Shown: positions 7,247 to 13,944, counted from the stretch's first letter. The stretch: 18,709 nucleotides of DNA from Paracoccaceae bacterium (GCA_030625695.1 DAOUQK010000030.1:1-18709), one strand, 5' to 3'. Notes: generated from the letters alone by a model not told the origin. Made by a program: numbers and translations.

Positions 7247-7998
7247 GCCAACGGGTTTTGATCACTGCCGGGGCGTCGGGGATTGGTCTGGCGATGGCGC
7301 AGGCGTTTGCCGATACCGGCGCGCGGGTGTGGGTCGCGGATGTGGACCCCAAGGCGTTGGCGCGGTGCCCGGACGATTGGCACGTCAGCCGGGTGGATGT
7401 GACGGATGAGGGGGGCATGCGCGCACTGTTTGGTGAGGTTGCACGCGCTTGGGACGGGCTGGATGTGCTCTGCGCCAATGCCGGGGTATCCGGGGTGACG
7501 GCCCGGGTGGACGAATTGGCGTTGGCGGATTGGCGGGCGTGCCTGTCGGTCAATCTGGATGGTGCGTTTTTGGCGGCCAAGTTTGCCGCGCCACTGATGC
7601 GGGCGCAAAAATCGGGGACAATGATCCTGACGTCGTCTACCGCCGGGCAATATGGTTATCCCAACCGGGCGGCGTATGCGGCGGCGAAATGGGGCGTTAT
7701 CGGTTTGATGAAGACATTGGCGATGGAATTGGGGCCGGATGGTATTCGCGCCAATGCGATCTGCCCCGGGGCGGTGGAGGGCCCACGGATGGAGGGGGTT
7801 CTGGCGCGCGAGGCGGCGGCCAAGGGGATGACGCGTGAAGAGGTTTATGCGGGCTATGCGTCTGGCACGTCGATGGGGCGGTTTATTGAAGCGCGCGATA
7901 TTGCGGCGATGGCGGTGTTTTTGGGATCAGACGCGGCGCGGTTGGTTTCAGGGCAGGTGATTGCGGTGGATGGGCATACGGTTAACCCTGATCCTTGA
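7243..7998 (+). CDS. SDR-family oxidoreductase
   Basis: This is a classical short-chain dehydrogenase of 251 residues. The cofactor motif is TAGASGIG (8-15) and NAG follows in CANAGVSG. The active site is Ser132, Tyr145 and Lys149 (ILTSSTAG, AAYAAAK). Asp33-Asp35 in VADVDP after strand two suggests NAD(H). It starts with GTG overlapping the previous stop and is followed by an intrinsic terminator, so it closes the operon. The substrate is not determined by the sequence. Possible roles are processing the acetoacetate released by BKACE or handling a carnitine isomer; neither is supported by a diagnostic residue I can see. Confidence 0.85.
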   Translation: MSQRVLITAGASGIGLAMAQAFADTGARVWVADVDPKALARCPDDWHVSRVDVTDEGGMRALFGEVARAWDGLDVLCANAGVSGVTARVDELALADWRACLSVNLDGAFLAAKFAAPLMRAQKSGTMILTSSTAGQYGYPNRAAYAAAKWGVIGLMKTLAMELGPDGIRANAICPGAVEGPRMEGVLAREAAAKGMTREEVYAGYASGTSMGRFIEARDIAAMAVFLGSDAARLVSGQVIAVDGHTVNPDP

Positions 7999-8018
7999 AG
8001 GGGCGGTGATCCAGCGGA

Positions 8019-8041
8019 GTGCGCTTGCGCGCACGCTTTTT
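8019..8041 (+). terminator. Intrinsic terminator after the carnitine operon
   Basis: The stem GTGCGC (8019-8024) pairs with GCGCAC (8029-8034) around TTGC, and an outer AGC/GCT pairing is possible. Five Ts (8037-8041) follow. It lies 20 bases after the SDR stop and before the convergent end of the XRE gene. Confidence 0.7.
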
Positions 8042-8082
8042 AGTGATTGGTGGCTGGGCGAGGGCACCTTCGGACTGCGGAG

Positions 8083-8943
8083 TCAGGTGATTGACGCCTG
8101 CAGGTCTGCTAAGTGGTCGGGCAGTTCGCGCGCCGTTATTGAGGCTTCGCGGATCAGGGTGTCGAAATGGGTGGTAAAGACCTCGATCCGGGATTTGTCG
8201 CGGAACGCAATATAGTGAGACCCGGCGTAGAAGACACATAACAATGGTCCGAACAGGGTGAGCGGGGCCGAGTAAAGTCGTTGCGCATCAAACAGATAGA
8301 TGCGAAGACGCGGGTAAAGCTGTTGGCTGAGTGAGATGAAGCGGTCGAGTTGAGCCAGGCGAATGTCGCGTGGCAGATCACGGTAGTAACCGGTAGCGTT
8401 GGCAAAGCTTTCAAGTTCATACAGCGGCATGGCGATTTCATAGTCCGACCCCGCCTGACGCATCCATTGCAGCCGGTCTTCTGACGCACCGATGGCCTGC
8501 GTGGCGGTTTTTCCCAGATGCGGGGCGTATTCCCATTCCAGCATTTCGCGGGTTTTCAGCATGTCGGGCAGGGTGGCCGGGACATAGCGGATTTTATACC
8601 CCGCCGCCTCGCGGTGCCAGTCGAATATTTGCGCGTCAACCAGGGCGCGCGGGGCTTTGGTCAGGCTAAGGGCGCCGGCCAAAAGTTGTGCCGCACTTTC
8701 GGGGCGGTCCGACAGGCTTAGCAGCCAATCGGTCGAAACCCCGAGGGCAGTGGCGCAGGCGCCGACCACATGGGCGTTGGGCAGGCGGGCGCCGTCGTCT
8801 TTGAGTAATTGCGAAATGGTGGACCGGTCGACGCCGGTTTCACGCGCCAATGCGCTTTGGCTGGTGGCGTTTTCGTGCATAGCGTTGGCCAGACGGGTGC
8901 GGAATTGGTTGGCGCGCTGCCGCTTGTCGATAATATCTTCCAT
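8083..8943 (-). CDS. XRE-family transcriptional regulator with large C-terminal sensor-like domain
   Basis: From the ATG at 8943 the product has 286 residues. Residues about 13-70 are an XRE-type HTH (LANAMHENATSQSALARETG, VDRSTISQLLKDD, then ACATALGVSTDWLLSLSD). The remaining ~200 residues have aromatic-rich segments (REMLEWEYAPHLG, ATGYYRDLPRDIRL, LFGPLLCVFYAGSHYI) of unrecognised fold, possibly ligand-sensing. A longer frame begins at a TTG at 9033, but those extra 30 residues look non-coding and lack a ribosome-binding site. The ATG at 8943 also lacks a Shine-Dalgarno, but a TATGAT box lies about 12 bases before it, suggesting a near-leaderless mRNA. It is convergent with the carnitine operon and could regulate it or the divergent transporter; this is inference. 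Confidence 0.85.
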   Translation of the reverse strand: MEDIIDKRQRANQFRTRLANAMHENATSQSALARETGVDRSTISQLLKDDGARLPNAHVVGACATALGVSTDWLLSLSDRPESAAQLLAGALSLTKAPRALVDAQIFDWHREAAGYKIRYVPATLPDMLKTREMLEWEYAPHLGKTATQAIGASEDRLQWMRQAGSDYEIAMPLYELESFANATGYYRDLPRDIRLAQLDRFISLSQQLYPRLRIYLFDAQRLYSAPLTLFGPLLCVFYAGSHYIAFRDKSRIEVFTTHFDTLIREASITARELPDHLADLQASIT

Positions 8944-8947
8944 ATGG

Positions 8948-8959
8948 TGATAATTATCA
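8948..8959. promoter_or_regulatory. Palindromic putative operator at the XRE regulator promoter
   Basis: TGATAATTATCA is a perfect 12-bp palindrome starting five bases upstream of the regulator's start codon. On the minus strand it overlaps a TATGAT sequence that would serve as a -10 box. The arrangement fits autorepression by the XRE protein. I see no second exact copy in the window. Confidence 0.5.
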
Positions 8960-9048
8960 TAGTTAGGGAGATTTGTTAACTGGATTCTGAATTCCCGAAG
9001 AGAGATAGGTTCGGTATTTGATTGGGGGAACAAGTCGAAGGAAAGAAT

Positions 9049-9273
9049 ATGGAAACGCGACGCAGGTCACTGGTCAAAGCGACAATCTGGAGTTTGATGG
9101 GGCTGGCAATGATGTCTTTAATCGGCTGGCTGGCGACCGGGTCGGTTGCGGTTGGTGGTTTTATGGCCCTGATCAACACCTGTATCGGGTTGGTGATGTA
9201 TGTGCTTTATGAGCGGGTCTGGGCGTCAATCTCTTGGGGGCGGGTGGGGATATCGCACTGGTCGAAGGGGTAA
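9049..9273 (+). CDS. DUF2061 small membrane protein
   Basis: This 74-residue protein begins METRRRSLVKATIWS, followed by two hydrophobic segments (about 9-30 and 33-53) and ends with YVLYERVWASISWGR. The order 'R..S..KA..W', two membrane helices, and 'Y..YERVW..I.WGR' is the DUF2061 signature. The function of this family is unknown. GAAGGAAAG just before the ATG fixes the start; a longer frame from 9022 has no such site. It is divergent from the XRE gene (105 bases between starts) and 21 bases upstream of the DMT transporter, so those two are probably co-transcribed. Confidence 0.85.
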   Translation: METRRRSLVKATIWSLMGLAMMSLIGWLATGSVAVGGFMALINTCIGLVMYVLYERVWASISWGRVGISHWSKG

Positions 9274-9294
9274 TTTCGCGTCATACGGGGGGTC

Positions 9295-10197
9295 ATGAGC
9301 CTGTGGATTCCCATCACCATCGCGGCGGCGTTTTTCCAGACGCTGCGCTTTATGTTACAGAAAAGCCTGAGTACGACAAAGCTGTCGACTGCCGGGGCGA
9401 CGTTTTCGCGCTTTGCCTATTCTGCGCCAATTGTGGTGGTGTTGTTGGCGATATATATGACCACCACTGGTCAAACCTTGCCGACGCTTGGCGCGGCGTT
9501 CTGGGGCTATGCGTTGACTGGCGGGTTGAGCCAGATACTGGCAACCATGCTGGTGGTGGCCCTGTTCAAACAACGCAACTTTGCAGTTGGTATATCATTC
9601 AAAAAAACCGAAGTTATTCAGGCAGTTGCCTTTGGTTTGCTGATCCTGGGGGAAGGCGTCAGTTGGGCCGGATTTGGTGCGATTATGCTGGGGTTGATCG
9701 GGGTTTTGAGCCTGTCCAAACCGCCGGGCGACGCAGGTCCGTGGTGGCGGGGGTTAACCAATCGGGCGGCTGCATTCGGGCTCGGTTCGGGCGTTTTGTT
9801 CGCCATCTCGGGGGTGACTTACCGCGCGGCCTCGCTGGAACTGGGCGGGTTGGAACCGGGTCTTAGGGCGGGGATAACGCTGGCGGCGGTGGCCTCGTCG
9901 CAGATGATCGCCATGGGAGGCTGGCTGGCCTGGCGCGACCGGGATGAGTTGCGGGCCGTCTGGACGGCGCGGCGCACAGCGCTTTGGGTTGGTGTGTTCA
10001 GCATGGGTGGATCGTTTTGTTGGTTTGTCGCGTTCACGCTGCAAACCGTGGCTTATGTCAAAGCATTGGGGCAGGTGGAACTGATATTCTCCATGCTGGC
10101 CTCGGTTTTGTTTTTCAAAGAACGCATGACAATGCGCGAGATGGTTGGGATTGCCCTGTTAGGCGCAAGTATCCTGTTGCTGGTTCTGGTGACCTGA
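9295..10197 (+). CDS. EamA/DMT-family inner-membrane transporter
   Basis: This 300-residue protein is almost wholly hydrophobic, with about ten predicted transmembrane segments from residue 3 (LWIPITIAAAFFQTL) to the end (EMVGIALLGASILLLVLV). Two repeated halves each end in the pattern typical of EamA domains: 'VIQAVAFGLLILGEGVSWAGFGAIMLGLIG' near residues 105-135 and 'ELIFSMLASVLFFKERMTMREMVGIALLG' near 265-292. GGGGGG precedes the ATG. The substrate cannot be told; members export amino acids, metabolites or quaternary amines. It is probably in one unit with the DUF2061 gene. A palindromic repeat follows at the convergent junction. Confidence 0.88.
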   Translation: MSLWIPITIAAAFFQTLRFMLQKSLSTTKLSTAGATFSRFAYSAPIVVVLLAIYMTTTGQTLPTLGAAFWGYALTGGLSQILATMLVVALFKQRNFAVGISFKKTEVIQAVAFGLLILGEGVSWAGFGAIMLGLIGVLSLSKPPGDAGPWWRGLTNRAAAFGLGSGVLFAISGVTYRAASLELGGLEPGLRAGITLAAVASSQMIAMGGWLAWRDRDELRAVWTARRTALWVGVFSMGGSFCWFVAFTLQTVAYVKALGQVELIFSMLASVLFFKERMTMREMVGIALLGASILLLVLVT

Positions 10198-10218
10198 AAA
10201 CCCCGGTTTGTGGCGGAT

Positions 10219-10285
10219 GTAGGGTGGGTGAAAACCCACGGTTGCCCCGGATTTTAGGGGGTACGTGGGTTTTCACCCACCCTAC
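10219..10285. repeat. REP-like palindromic element, copy 1
   Basis: The arms 10219-10240 and 10264-10285 are perfect 22-bp reverse complements around 23 bases. Each arm can also fold alone: GTGGGT-GAAA-ACCCAC is a 6-bp hairpin with a GAAA loop. The element lies between the 3' ends of the transporter and the AhpD-like gene and may end transcription from both sides. Its outer sequence (GTAGGGTGGGT) resembles repetitive palindromes dispersed in many proteobacterial genomes and is related to copy 2 at 12463-12536. Confidence 0.85.
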
Positions 10286-10312
10286 GAAGGTTCAAGGAAA
10301 GCCGTAATGATG

Positions 10313-10921
10313 TCAGCTGTGGTTCCAATCATCCGGGTTGTCGGATTTGTTGGGGGATAGCCCCACAATATCGCCCTTTATCGAACATCCCAGCCCCAGA
10401 ACCGTGCGATTGGCATAGTTGAAATAGGCCGAGACCTGATTGATCTCAAGGATTTCGCCATCGTCATAGCCGACATTCCGCAAAGCGATCACCATGTCTT
10501 CGCGCATGCCGCCCGGATCACGGGTCAGCGCGCGGGCATAGACCATGGCCTGTTTTTGCGCCGAATCCAAAGGTGCCAGATCCGGGTCGCTTTGTTTGAT
10601 CGCCTCAAGGATCGCATCGGCGCGCGCATCGTCTTGCATCAGCCGCTTTAACCCGGAAAAATGATGCGTCACGCAATAGGCGCAATCGTTCAGGGAACTG
10701 ACCCAGACACCCAGCACCTCGAGGAACCATTTGGGCACCTCATTGCCCGAATGATGCAGCACATATTTATAGATCGCCATGTGCCCTTCCATCGAATGGG
10801 GGCGCAGCGAATGCATCATCATGATGTTATCGACATTGTCACCGGGGCCTTTTACCCGGTCATACAGCATCTTCAGCTTGCCAGTGGCCAAAGCGTAAGG
10901 GATAGTTCTGATCCAGGGCAT
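10313..10921 (-). CDS. AhpD-like/carboxymuconolactone decarboxylase-family peroxidase-related protein
   Basis: This 202-residue protein has the AhpD-type redox motif C-A-Y-C (Cys80, Cys83) followed by His87 (NDCAYCVTHH), with Glu68 upstream in the proton-relay position. Members reduce peroxides or act as thiol-disulfide partners, and this longer group is annotated as peroxidase-related. The start MPWIRTIPYAL at 10921 has AAGGAAG at good spacing; the longer frame upstream lacks such support and would overlap the divergent gene. It is divergent from the 2-oxoglutarate oxygenase with about 60 bases between starts. The electron donor and substrate are unknown. Confidence 0.85.
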   Translation of the reverse strand: MPWIRTIPYALATGKLKMLYDRVKGPGDNVDNIMMMHSLRPHSMEGHMAIYKYVLHHSGNEVPKWFLEVLGVWVSSLNDCAYCVTHHFSGLKRLMQDDARADAILEAIKQSDPDLAPLDSAQKQAMVYARALTRDPGGMREDMVIALRNVGYDDGEILEINQVSAYFNYANRTVLGLGCSIKGDIVGLSPNKSDNPDDWNHS

Positions 10922-10981
10922 GTGGGACTTCCTTATGGGGTGGTCAGATGCCATTAAGCCCGACAATCGAGCGGGTTTCAA

Positions 10982-11797
10982 ATGACAAAAACAATGGGCG
11001 GGGATGTGAAGAGTAAAATGCAGCTGGATCAGATTATCGACTTTACGCGGTTTCCGCTGGACGACCCAGATTTTCGCGGGTTGTGCCGACATGCGCTTCA
11101 ATCCAAGGGCGTTCTGACAATGCCGGGGTTTGCCACCCCGGAAGCGATCGAAGAAATGGCACGGGAAGGGCGTGAGAACCAGCATCTGGTCTATGCCAGG
11201 ACCGAACAGCACACCGTTTACCTAAGCCCGGCGGATGACGCATTTGCCGCAGATCATCCGCGCAACCGGTTGGTGACATCGTCCAAAGGCTGTATCACCG
11301 ATGACCAAATTCCTGATGGCTCGCCCTTGCGGGTTCTGTATGATGCGCCCGCGTTTCGGGCCTTTATCAGCGACATTCTGGAAGAGGCGGAAGTGTTCGA
11401 CTACGCCGATCCGCAATCTTCGATCAACCTGCATTACGCCGAAACGGGTCAGGAGTTGGGTTGGCATTTCGACAACTCCTCGTTTGCGATCACCCTGATG
11501 GTGCAGGAGCCGGAGCAAGGCGGGGCGTTTGAATATGTCCGGGACGTGCGCGATGCCGATGCGGGCGGGATGGGTTTTACTATGGTCGGCGCGGTTCTGG
11601 ACGGGGATATCCCCGGACAGCAATTGGTCGCCGAACCGGGCACATTGGTCTTGTTTCGCGGGCGTAATTCGTTGCACCGGGTGGCGCCAAACGAAGGGGC
11701 GCGGACACGGATGCTGGCGGTGCTGGCTTATAATTCCGAACCCGGCGTCGCCTTGTCCGAAGCCGCTCGGATGACTTTTTATGGCCGGGTAAGTTAA
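10982..11797 (+). CDS. Fe(II)/2-oxoglutarate-dependent oxygenase, HalD/BesD-like (HxD type)
   Basis: This 271-residue protein has a jelly-roll oxygenase core. The iron-binding triad is readable as His162-Phe-Asp164 (LGWHFDNSSF) and His232 (NSLHRVAPN), with Arg241/Arg243 as candidate 2-oxoglutarate anchors. The layout (INLHYAETGQELGWHFD, then GGAFEYVRDVRD, then GTLVLFRGRNSLHRV) resembles the HalD/BesD amino-acid halogenase group. Those halogenases have Gly where this protein has Asp164, leaving room for chloride. With Asp present, hydroxylation is the expected chemistry. The substrate is unknown; free amino acids are the precedent. The start is uncertain: ATGs at 10982, 10994 and 11018 are in frame and none has a strong site. 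cobO follows after 15 bases. Confidence 0.82.
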   Translation: MTKTMGGDVKSKMQLDQIIDFTRFPLDDPDFRGLCRHALQSKGVLTMPGFATPEAIEEMAREGRENQHLVYARTEQHTVYLSPADDAFAADHPRNRLVTSSKGCITDDQIPDGSPLRVLYDAPAFRAFISDILEEAEVFDYADPQSSINLHYAETGQELGWHFDNSSFAITLMVQEPEQGGAFEYVRDVRDADAGGMGFTMVGAVLDGDIPGQQLVAEPGTLVLFRGRNSLHRVAPNEGARTRMLAVLAYNSEPGVALSEAARMTFYGRVS

Positions 11798-11812
11798 GGG
11801 GATACGACCAAA

Positions 11813-12418
11813 ATGGACGACAATTCACGTCACACTGAAAAGATGCAGAAAATCAAGGCCGCGCGCGACCAGATGATGGAAAGCAAGACCGGTGAAAAGG
11901 GGCTGGTGATTGTGCATACCGGCACTGGTAAGGGAAAATCTTCGTCCGGGTTCGGGATGATCATGCGGTGTATTGCCCATGAAATGCCCTGCGCTGTGGT
12001 GCAGTTCATCAAAGGCAGCTGGAAAAGCGGCGAAGTGGAATTCCTGCGCGGACGGTTTGCGCAGGAATGCCAGTTTGTCATTTCAGGTGAGGGGTTTACC
12101 TGGGAAACACAGGATCGCGCGCGGGATATTACGGCGGCTCAGGCGGGTTGGGAGGCAGCCAAAAGGTTTATCCTTGATCCGGAAATTCGTTTTGTTTTGC
12201 TGGATGAGATCAACATTGCCCTGCGCAATGACTATTTGGATATCGACAAGGTGGTCGCTTTCCTGCGCGATGAAAAACCAGAGATGACCCATGTGCTTTT
12301 AACTGGGCGCAACGCCAAAGAACCATTGATCGACCTGGCTGATCTGGTGACGGAAATGACCCTGATCAAACATCCCTTCCGGTCAGGCATCAAGGCCCAG
12401 AAAGGGATTGAATTCTGA
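11813..12418 (+). CDS. cobO: Corrinoid adenosyltransferase (cob(I)yrinic acid a,c-diamide adenosyltransferase)
   Basis: The 201-residue product is a CobO/BtuR-type ATP:corrinoid adenosyltransferase. The P-loop is GTGKGKSS (37-44) after LVIVHT. Further family motifs are VVQFIKGSWKSGE (about 63-75), FTWETQDR (about 94-101), VLLDEINIAL (the Walker-B-like strand) and VLLTGRNA. It moves the adenosyl group of ATP to the cobalt of cob(I)yrinate diamide or cobalamin in the cytoplasm. It is on the opposite strand from the main cob cluster, 15 bases after the oxygenase gene, so the two may share a transcript although no metabolic link is evident. Confidence 0.95.
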   Translation: MDDNSRHTEKMQKIKAARDQMMESKTGEKGLVIVHTGTGKGKSSSGFGMIMRCIAHEMPCAVVQFIKGSWKSGEVEFLRGRFAQECQFVISGEGFTWETQDRARDITAAQAGWEAAKRFILDPEIRFVLLDEINIALRNDYLDIDKVVAFLRDEKPEMTHVLLTGRNAKEPLIDLADLVTEMTLIKHPFRSGIKAQKGIEF

Positions 12419-12462
12419 TGAATTGGTACTCACAGGTCCGCAAGTGACCCCGGTTGTCAGGC

Positions 12463-12536
12463 CCGTAGGATGGGTTTTCAACCCATCTTTCCTGATGTTG
12501 CGTGCGGGAATGATGGGTTGAAAACCCATCCTACGG
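12463..12536. repeat. REP-like palindromic element, copy 2
   Basis: The arms 12463-12487 and 12512-12536 are perfect 25-bp reverse complements around 24 bases. Each arm also folds on its own: GATGGGTT-TTC-AACCCATC is an 8-bp hairpin. It lies between the convergent 3' ends of cobO and the His-rich gene. The outer GTAGGATGGGTT is close to GTAGGGTGGGTG of copy 1, so both belong to one dispersed family. Confidence 0.85.
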
Positions 12537-12557
12537 CAGGTTGACAAGACAGTGAAC

Positions 12558-13034
12558 TCAAGGGGCTGAGACAATCGCCTCAAGGGGTTGATCTCCAACC
12601 GCCAATACCCGGTGATCGTTGGCATTCAGGGTCACTTTGACCGACGCGCCTTCGGGCAGTGATGCGATATGCATCCATTCTCCATATAGCCGGGAAATCT
12701 TGGCACCATTTACATAAACATGTGCGTGACCTTCGCCGGAGACATGGGGTTGGCTGGCGTTCTCGGGCGTAAACACAAAATTCTTGACCAACAGATGCAG
12801 GTTCCATCCTGACGCCGGGTCTTTGATCAACTCGACTGCCAATTCCGGGGCGGTTCCATCATCTTCCAGGCTCAGCATGTCATCATGCGCATGTTCCATA
12901 CCTTGGGCCATTTCGCCGCCATGGGCGTCGTGATCATGCCCGTCCAGCGTCACGCCATTGCCGGCAGCTATGACAAAGCCAATGCCACCGCCGAAAACCA
13001 AGCCAATGACCAACATTGCGATTGTACGATCCAT
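12558..13034 (-). CDS. Membrane-anchored histidine-rich protein of the cbt unit, possible metal-binding
   Basis: This 158-residue protein has an N-terminal hydrophobic segment (about 5-24) that would anchor it with the rest in the periplasm. Next comes a His/Asp/Met-rich stretch (33-53: GHDHDAHGGEMAQ then MEHAHDDM) resembling metal-chelating linkers. Residues about 77-125 form a compact domain with NFVFTPENAS, HVSGEGHAHVYVNG and RLYGEWMHI, adding His97, His103, His105 and His122. It is the third gene after cbtB and cbtA, about 11 bases downstream of cbtA, so it should fall under the same riboswitch. I infer that it captures or buffers cobalt for CbtA; copper or another metal is an alternative. 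I do not recognise a named family. Confidence 0.8.
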   Translation of the reverse strand: MDRTIAMLVIGLVFGGGIGFVIAAGNGVTLDGHDHDAHGGEMAQGMEHAHDDMLSLEDDGTAPELAVELIKDPASGWNLHLLVKNFVFTPENASQPHVSGEGHAHVYVNGAKISRLYGEWMHIASLPEGASVKVTLNANDHRVLAVGDQPLEAIVSAP

Positions 13035-13045
13035 CTCGATCTCCT

Positions 13046-13729
13046 TTATGCGGGATTAGCGCCTTCACGGTGCCAGAAAAAACCGGCGAAACAGCCCAGC
13101 AAGGCCCAGCCGGCCAGTCCGACGCCAAGGGCGCGGGCAGCATACAATGCGCCCAGTTCGGGCGGTACCGGCCCGGCGAAGCTCTCGGCTTGGGGCGCGC
13201 CAATCAGGTGTGGGGCCAACAGCAGCGCGATGGCGGCTCCCCACATGACCCAACTGCGGCCAAAGGCGATCAGCCACAGGGCCAGCCCGGCGGCGACGGC
13301 CGTTGCCCACCACCAGACCTGACGCTCGCCGACATCAATGTGGGCGGCACCGGGCACTTCGGGGGCAAGACTGAACCCTGGCGCCAGATGAAAGGCGACA
13401 AAACCTGCAACACCCCAGATCACCCCCGTGCGGGCGGTAATCACATGCCCCTGCATTTCTGCCAGCGACATGAACGCGATCATGACCAGAGCATAACCGA
13501 CAAAGATCAGCGCCTGAAACAGGATGCTTTGGCCGTCGCGTTGTAGATCAAATCCGCCGATATCCGGGTGAGCACTGACCGCTTCTGCACCAAAATGCAC
13601 CAGTTCTTGGGTTTCATAAAGTTCGGCGTGCAGCAATACAGGCTGCACAAACACCAACAACAACAGGGCTGAAATCAGCCCCGCAGCAGCACCAGCGAAC
13701 ACAGCGCTGGTCAAAATCCGTGTGAACAT
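13046..13729 (-). CDS. cbtA: CbtA, predicted cobalt transporter membrane subunit
   Basis: From the ATG at 13729 the product has 227 residues with about five membrane segments, the pattern of CbtA. The start is MFTRILTSAVFAGAAAGLIS. Conserved-looking features are the short His-containing loop VLLHAELYE after the first helix, GVIWGVAGFVAFHLAPGFSLAPEVPG in the middle, and ALGVGLAGWALLGCFAGFFW near the end. The start lies four bases after the cbtB stop; an upstream extension overlapping cbtB is not credible. CbtAB were defined by comparative genomics as B12-riboswitch-linked cobalt uptake proteins; the transport mechanism is not settled. Confidence 0.93.
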   Translation of the reverse strand: MFTRILTSAVFAGAAAGLISALLLLVFVQPVLLHAELYETQELVHFGAEAVSAHPDIGGFDLQRDGQSILFQALIFVGYALVMIAFMSLAEMQGHVITARTGVIWGVAGFVAFHLAPGFSLAPEVPGAAHIDVGERQVWWWATAVAAGLALWLIAFGRSWVMWGAAIALLLAPHLIGAPQAESFAGPVPPELGALYAARALGVGLAGWALLGCFAGFFWHREGANPA

Positions 13730-13733
13730 AAGC

Positions 13734-13904
13734 TTAGTGGCAGGGAAAGCCGTTGGCGTGGCGCACATCATGTGCCGCGTCATGCAACGTAGATGCCTGC
13801 ACATGCCCGGTGATGGCAACGATGCCAAGGCCAAGGATAATGGCAAATACCACGGGCAAAATACCGGTGCCGGTCTGGACTGTTTCAAACGTCTTGGTCG
13901 TCAT
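13734..13904 (-). CDS. cbtB: CbtB, small cobalt-transport subunit
   Basis: This 56-residue protein has one hydrophobic segment (about 15-32, ILPVVFAIILGLGIVAIT) and a short C-terminal tail with metal-type ligands: His41, His45, His49, Cys55 and His56 (HDAAHDVRHANGFPCH). That single-helix plus His-tail design is typical of CbtB. The ATG at 13904 follows AAGGAG; the longer frame from 14015 would overlap the riboswitch and is rejected. It is the first gene after the cobalamin riboswitch and directly precedes cbtA. Confidence 0.93.
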   Translation of the reverse strand: MTTKTFETVQTGTGILPVVFAIILGLGIVAITGHVQASTLHDAAHDVRHANGFPCH

Positions 13905-13917
13905 TTTCTTGCTCCTT

Positions 13918-13935
13918 GTCGTCGCACCCGACGAC
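13918..13935 (-). promoter_or_regulatory. Shine-Dalgarno-adjacent hairpin downstream of the riboswitch
   Basis: On the minus strand GTCGTCG, GGTG and CGACGAC form a 7-bp stem-loop, and AAGGAG of cbtB follows with no gap. No U-run follows, so it is not an intrinsic terminator. Its position suggests that the riboswitch controls access of ribosomes to the cbtB start. Confidence 0.5.
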
Positions 13936-13944
13936 TGGTTAAGT

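Noticed and set aside
9234..9866. Plus-strand 210-codon open frame overlapping the transporter
   Set aside because: The DMT transporter frame has clear membrane helices and family motifs; this frame has none.
12463..12536. CRISPR-like repeats at 10219-10285 and 12463-12536
   Set aside because: There are only two inverted, not direct, copies per site and no regular spacers or cas genes.
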